Below, piece after piece: positions 60,464 through 64,000 of a DNA stretch of 64,000 nt (its first letter is position 1; each line of letters opens with the position of its first letter). The stretch lies in contig CAWGOJ010000008.1 in assembly GCA_963824195.1 (NCBI GenBank), positions 124,001 through 188,000 of the forward strand, given 5' to 3'. The notes below the pieces were generated by a model, which made no database searches, was not told where the DNA came from, and saw only the letters and a list, made by a program, of their open reading frames with translations. A program made the position numbers and the translations under genes. This DNA comes from Bog-473 sp963824195 (GTDB lineage Bacteria; Actinomycetota; Acidimicrobiia; Acidimicrobiales; RAAP-2).

Positions 60464-61528
60464 ATGCCGTATCGCGTCGTGCAGTGGGCCACCGGCAACG
60501 TCGGGCGCCACACGCTGGCCGGGATCGACGCCCATCCCGACCTCGAGCTGGTGGGACTGTTCGTCTCCAACCCCGACAAGGTAGGACGCGACGCCGGCGA
60601 GCTGGCCGGGCTCGGGCGCACGCTCGGCGTGGCCGGCACGAGCGACGTCGACGCGCTGCTGGCGTCGAAGCCCGACTGCATCGTGCACACCGCCATGGCC
60701 GACGACCGGCTGGGCGAAGCCCTGGCCGACCTGGGGCGCTTCCTGGCCGCCGGCATCAACGTGGTGTCCTCTGGTCCGGTCTTCCTGCAGTACCCCGAGC
60801 CCGGTGACCCGTTGGCCACCCCGTTGATCGCGGCGGCAACGCAGGCGGGGGTGTCCCTCTTCGTCAACGGTGTCGACCCGGGCTTCGCCAACGACGCCCT
60901 CCCCCTCATGCTCACGGGCATCAGCGAGCGCATCGAAGAGGTCCGGTGCTCCGAGGTGCTCAACTACAACACCTACAACCAGCCCATGGTCCTGTTCGAC
61001 ATCATGGGCTTCGGCCGTGACCTGCACGACGTGCCCATGCTGCTGATGCCCGGCGTACTGACGATGGCCTGGGGCAGCGTCGTGCGCCAGATCGCCGCCG
61101 GCCTCGGCGTCACCCTGACCGACGTGACCGAGTGGTACGAGCGCGAGCCGGCTCCCGAGGACTTCGAGATCACAGCCGGCACCGTCAGGGCAGGCACCGC
61201 AGCCGCGCTGCATTTCGAGGTCCGCGGCATGGTGGGCGACCGGCCCGTGATCGTGCTCGAGCACGTGACGAGGCTGCGCGACGACCTCGGCGCGGCCTGG
61301 CCCCAGCCGGCTGGGCACGGCTGTTACCGGGTGCAGATCACCGGCGAACCGAACTACACGCTCGACCTCCAGCTGGTGGGTACCGACGGCGACCACAACA
61401 CGGCGGGCCTGAAGGCAACTGCCATGCGCCTCGTCAATGCCGTCCCCGCCGTGGTGGCGGCCGCCCCGGGCCTCGTCACCGCATTGGACCTGCCGCTCGT
61501 TGCCGGCAAGGGCCTCGTCGTCACATGA
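60464..61528 (+). CDS. DapB-fold NAD(P)-dependent amine dehydrogenase-like protein
   Basis: 354-residue dihydrodipicolinate reductase-like protein, starting PYRVVQWATGNVGRHTLAGI with the Rossmann glycine motif, then LVGLFVSNPDKVGRDAGEL. This matches the 2,4-diaminopentanoate dehydrogenase/'dihydrodipicolinate reductase N-terminal' family found beside degradation genes in actinobacteria; the substrate is not established. The ATG follows TAAGGAG, formed partly by the previous stop. It overlaps the cupin gene by ATGA. Confidence 0.85.
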   Translation: MPYRVVQWATGNVGRHTLAGIDAHPDLELVGLFVSNPDKVGRDAGELAGLGRTLGVAGTSDVDALLASKPDCIVHTAMADDRLGEALADLGRFLAAGINVVSSGPVFLQYPEPGDPLATPLIAAATQAGVSLFVNGVDPGFANDALPLMLTGISERIEEVRCSEVLNYNTYNQPMVLFDIMGFGRDLHDVPMLLMPGVLTMAWGSVVRQIAAGLGVTLTDVTEWYEREPAPEDFEITAGTVRAGTAAALHFEVRGMVGDRPVIVLEHVTRLRDDLGAAWPQPAGHGCYRVQITGEPNYTLDLQLVGTDGDHNTAGLKATAMRLVNAVPAVVAAAPGLVTALDLPLVAGKGLVVT

Positions 61529-61887
61529 GCGCATCCAGCGCGCCGGGATGGCCGTGGCCGCCCGAGCTCGATGCGCTGGCCGCGGCACCGGGGTACCACG
61601 ACCTGCTCTTCGAGAACGAGCACGTGCGGGTGCTCGAGGCCCACGTCGGCCCCGGTCAGACCGTGCCGGTCCACACACACTGCTGGCCCGGGGTGCTCTA
61701 CATCCTGAGCGTGAGCGACTTCGTCCGCCGCGACCCCGACGGCAACGTCCTGCTCGACACGCGGGGCACGGCCCACACACCGCGGGGCTCGAGCGTCTGG
61801 GGCGAGGCCCTCACGCCGCACTCGCTCGAGAACGTCGGGGACGGCGAGCTGCGCAACATCACGGTAGAGCTCAAGCACCTCGGGTAG
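61525..61887 (+). CDS. Cupin-domain protein
   Basis: 120-residue single cupin. The metal-binding motif is PVHTHCWPGVLYILS, with two His. The second half holds AHTPRGSSVWGEALTPHSLENVGDGELRNITVELK, including a third His position. It could be a small dioxygenase, isomerase or ligand binder. It is translationally coupled to the DapB-fold gene, so the two probably act on the same compound. Confidence 0.87.
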   Translation: MSASSAPGWPWPPELDALAAAPGYHDLLFENEHVRVLEAHVGPGQTVPVHTHCWPGVLYILSVSDFVRRDPDGNVLLDTRGTAHTPRGSSVWGEALTPHSLENVGDGELRNITVELKHLG

Positions 61888-61907
61888 AGCGCTTCTGGCC
61901 AGCGCTC
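61887..61907. terminator. Hairpin between convergent cupin and EthD genes
   Basis: GAGCGCT-7 nt-AGCGCTC, at the cupin stop codon and 40 bp before the EthD stop; suited to stop transcription from both sides. Confidence 0.5.
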
Positions 61908-61947
61908 TTGCCCGACGAGCCCAGGACACCCGGCGCCCACGATCAGA

Positions 61948-62235
61948 TCACTCGACGATCTCGCTGGTCTGCAGCACCGGGGCGATCGACGTGTAGTTGG
62001 CGACGTCGGCCAGCACGTCGCCCGTCCCCTCGGCGGCCATCGCGGCCTGCAGGGCCTCGGCGGACGCGAACTTGAAGTGCACGGCGGCGACGTAGGGGCC
62101 GTCGATGCCCTTGTCGATCTCCGCGCCGTCGAGCCCCCATGCGCGCACGGCGAGCGGGACGTGCTTCTCCCGGTAGTAATCGTGGTCGAAGGTCGCACCC
62201 TCGGTCGCGGGGTACAGGACGCTGAGGCGGATCAT
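61948..62235 (-). CDS. EthD-family protein
   Basis: 95-residue EthD/dimeric alpha-beta-barrel protein: IRLSVLYPATEGATFDHDYYREKHVPLAVRAWG, the YYxxxHxP segment typical of EthD and related monooxygenase or carboxymuconolactone-type proteins. EthD was first found with the ether-cleaving P450 of Rhodococcus, but its own reaction is unclear. It stands alone, leftward, with a GAGGAGCCACC ribosome site before the ATG at 62235. Confidence 0.88.
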   Translation of the reverse strand: MIRLSVLYPATEGATFDHDYYREKHVPLAVRAWGLDGAEIDKGIDGPYVAAVHFKFASAEALQAAMAAEGTGDVLADVANYTSIAPVLQTSEIVE

Positions 62236-62381
62236 GTCGGTGGCTCCTCTGGTCGGCTCGGTCCCGGCAGTCTGCCAGTTACGCCGCAGAAATGTCTCCC
62301 CGACCTGTCGAGAATGCAGGCCCGGCTCCGACTTCCCCCTGAGCGGCGCCACACGAGCGCCGGAGAAGGAAGGATGGAGCC

Positions 62382-62783
62382 ATGCGATTCATGCTGTTGC
62401 AGAACTACGGGGGTGTGGAGTCGGACTGCGCACCCATGTACGAGTGGACCCCCGAGGAGGTCAAGGCCCATGTCGAATTCCAGCAGAGCCTGAACCGCCG
62501 GCTGGAGGAGCTCGGCGAGCTCGTCGACGCCCAGGGCCTGGCCGGTCCCGACGACGCCCGCTTCGTGGTGTCCGACGGCGCCTCGGCGCCACTGGTGACC
62601 GACGGCCCGTTCCCCGAGTCCAAGGAGCTCCTGGCCGGCTACCGGATCGTCGAGGTCGACACGGCCGAGCGGGCCGTGCAGATCGCGGCCCAGATCTCGG
62701 CCGCGCCGGGCCAAGGTGGCGCGCCAATCCGCCAGCGAATCGAGGTGCGCCAGATCATGAGCGCCCCTGACCCCGAGGTGTGA
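62382..62783 (+). CDS. DGPF/YCII-domain protein (ECF42 partner)
   Basis: 133-residue protein of the YCII/DGPF family. It contains the name-giving DGPF motif (LVTDGPFPESKELLAGY). Its N-terminus MRFMLLQNYGG is typical of the fold. DGPF proteins are encoded next to ECF42 sigma factors and are among their targets (established in Streptomyces studies). Its stop overlaps the sigma factor start (GTGA). A GGAAGGA ribosome site precedes the ATG. Confidence 0.92.
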   Translation: MRFMLLQNYGGVESDCAPMYEWTPEEVKAHVEFQQSLNRRLEELGELVDAQGLAGPDDARFVVSDGASAPLVTDGPFPESKELLAGYRIVEVDTAERAVQIAAQISAAPGQGGAPIRQRIEVRQIMSAPDPEV

Positions 62784-64000
62784 GCGACCAGCCCGGTGTC
62801 GAGGGCCTGCTACGCGGGATCGCCCCGCAGGCCCTCGGTGCCGTCGTCCGCCGCTACGGCCACTTCGCCGACGCCGAGGACGCGGTGCAGGAGGCACTGC
62901 TGGCTGCAGCCACGACCTGGCCCACGGGCGGCGTCCCGGACAGCCCGCTCGGCTGGCTGATCCGCCTGGCGTCGCGTCGCATGGCCGACCTCTCCCGCAG
63001 CGCCGAGTCACGACGGCGGCGCGAGGACCTGGCGGCATCGTGGTCACGCGAGACGCCCGAGGCGGCGCCGGGGCGCGACGACACCCTGGCCCTCTTCTTC
63101 ATGTGCTGCCATCCCGCCTTGACCCCGTCGTCCGCCGTGGCCCTCACTCTCCGGGCCCTGGGCGGGCTGACCACTCGGGAGATCGCCGCCGCGTTCCTCG
63201 TCCCCGAGGCCACCATGGCCCAGCGCATCAGCCGGGCCAAGCGCACCGTGGCCGAGTCCGGAGACCGCTTGGCGCTCCCCGACGCACGAGCACGTACCGA
63301 GCGTCTCGCGCTCGTACTCCGCGTGCTCTACCTCGTCTTCAGCGAGGGGTACACGTCGAGCGGCGGTCCGAACCTGGACCGCACCGACCTCGCCTCGGAG
63401 GCCATCCGTCTCGGCCGCCTGCTCGGCGAGCTGCTGCCCGACGAACGGGAGGCGACGGGACTCCTCGCTCTCATGCTGCTGACCGAGGCGCGCCGCCCGG
63501 CGCGCACCGCGCCCGACGGCTCACTGGTCCCACTGTCCGACCAGGACCGCTCCCTCTGGGACCGCGCCCTCGTCACGGAGGGCACCGCGTTGGCCACCAC
63601 TGCGCTCGAGCGCGAGCCGGTGGGCGAGTACGCCCTCCAGGCGGCGGTCGCCGCGCTGCACGACGAGGCGCCCCGCCACGAGGATACCGACTGGGAGCGG
63701 ATCCTCTCGCTCTACTCGGTACTCGAGCGGATGACCGACAGCCCCGTGGTGCGGCTGAACCGGGCCGTCGCCGTGGCGATGGTCGAGGGACCCGACGCCG
63801 GAGTGGCGCTCCTCGACGAGCTGTCCGCCTCGCGGCCCCTGGCACGCTGGCATCGTGTCCACGCGGTGCGCGCCCACCTCCTGGAGCGGAAGCGGGACGT
63901 CGAGGGTGCCCGGGCGGAGTACGCCGCTGCCGCCGCCGGCACCGACAATCTGCGCGAGCGGGACTACCTCACGCAGCGAGCGGCGGCGCTTGCGCACCCC
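62780..64000 (+). CDS. ECF42-type sigma factor (3' end missing)
   Basis: RNA polymerase ECF sigma factor, open to the window edge (407 codons). Region 2 reads VVRRYGHFADAEDAVQEALLAAATTWP and PLGWLIRLASRRMADLSR; region 4 reads GLTTREIAAAFLVPEATMAQRISRAKRTV. A ~200-residue C-terminal extension, rich in helices (DUF6596/TPR-like, with LNRAVAVAMVEGPDAGVALL), is the hallmark of ECF42. In that group the extension, not an anti-sigma factor, controls activity. It is co-translated with the DGPF gene. The protein is nearly complete at the edge. Confidence 0.92.
   Translation, partial: MSDQPGVEGLLRGIAPQALGAVVRRYGHFADAEDAVQEALLAAATTWPTGGVPDSPLGWLIRLASRRMADLSRSAESRRRREDLAASWSRETPEAAPGRDDTLALFFMCCHPALTPSSAVALTLRALGGLTTREIAAAFLVPEATMAQRISRAKRTVAESGDRLALPDARARTERLALVLRVLYLVFSEGYTSSGGPNLDRTDLASEAIRLGRLLGELLPDEREATGLLALMLLTEARRPARTAPDGSLVPLSDQDRSLWDRALVTEGTALATTALEREPVGEYALQAAVAALHDEAPRHEDTDWERILSLYSVLERMTDSPVVRLNRAVAVAMVEGPDAGVALLDELSASRPLARWHRVHAVRAHLLERKRDVEGARAEYAAAAAGTDNLRERDYLTQRAAALAHP

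Overview
This is a 64 kb window of very GC-rich chromosomal DNA, nearly all of it densely packed coding sequence with many GTG starts and many ATGA or GTGA start/stop overlaps. Two F420-type LLM oxidoreductases, a DUF3052 protein, thiolase-like/DUF35 pairs, CaiB transferase plus acyl-CoA dehydrogenase sets, mycobacterial-style class III cyclases and an ECF42-type sigma factor with its DGPF partner point to Actinobacteria. The flavour is that of an aerobic, lipid- and amine-degrading lineage such as Acidimicrobiia; the class is an inference from gene content, not from a marker gene. I saw no rRNA, tRNA, CRISPR array, transposase or integrase.

Layout. 0-15 kb: the end of a methylenetetrahydrofolate reductase-like gene, HAD phosphatases, glutathione peroxidase, a thiolase-like/DUF35 pair, F420 oxidoreductases, an FMN 2-hydroxyacid oxidase coupled to an acyl-CoA ligase, signal peptidase I, a NAGPA-type lipoprotein and a YcaQ-like winged-helix protein. 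15-18.2 kb: a lower-GC glycoside hydrolase family 2 gene and a DUF4118 membrane protein. 18.2-22.8 kb: a leftward acyl-CoA catabolic operon (two acyl-CoA dehydrogenases, a CaiB CoA-transferase, two hotdog hydratase-like proteins) headed by a perfect 16+3+16 bp inverted repeat. 22.8-25.2 kb: a gene-poor stretch with six copies or near-copies of a GGTGTTAACACC palindrome, a ParB parS-like site, a ribbon-helix-helix gene and a small ORF. 25.2-30.4 kb: two translationally coupled class III cyclases, one a DUF1707/LiaF-like fusion, then an HMG-CoA synthase-like/OB-fold protein and a thiolase. 30.4-37.4 kb: amine and amino acid catabolism (alanine dehydrogenase, aminobutyraldehyde dehydrogenase, Lrp regulator, class III aminotransferase, amine oxidase-like flavoprotein). 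37.4-46 kb: cobQ, an NCS1 permease, a ketosteroid dehydrogenase-like flavoprotein, a ClpX zinc-finger protein and a phosphoribosyltransferase. 46-52.3 kb: cydDCAB, encoding cytochrome bd oxidase and its assembly exporter. 52.3-64 kb: SDRs, a GH15 glucoamylase/trehalase, a GMC oxidoreductase, an MFS transporter, type II NADH dehydrogenase, a DapB-fold dehydrogenase with a cupin, an EthD protein, and a DGPF/YCII-ECF42 pair running off the end.

Two properties run through the window. Seven genes carry a single apparent frameshift, several at homopolymers or short repeats, which looks more like sequence error than decay. Many genes have a TAnnnT -10 box 6-9 nt before the start codon, which predicts leaderless mRNAs. 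The most unusual stretch is 23.2-25.0 kb, where the clustered palindromes, the RHH gene carrying one palindrome against its own start codon, and the parS-like site together suggest an undescribed regulatory or centromere-like locus.
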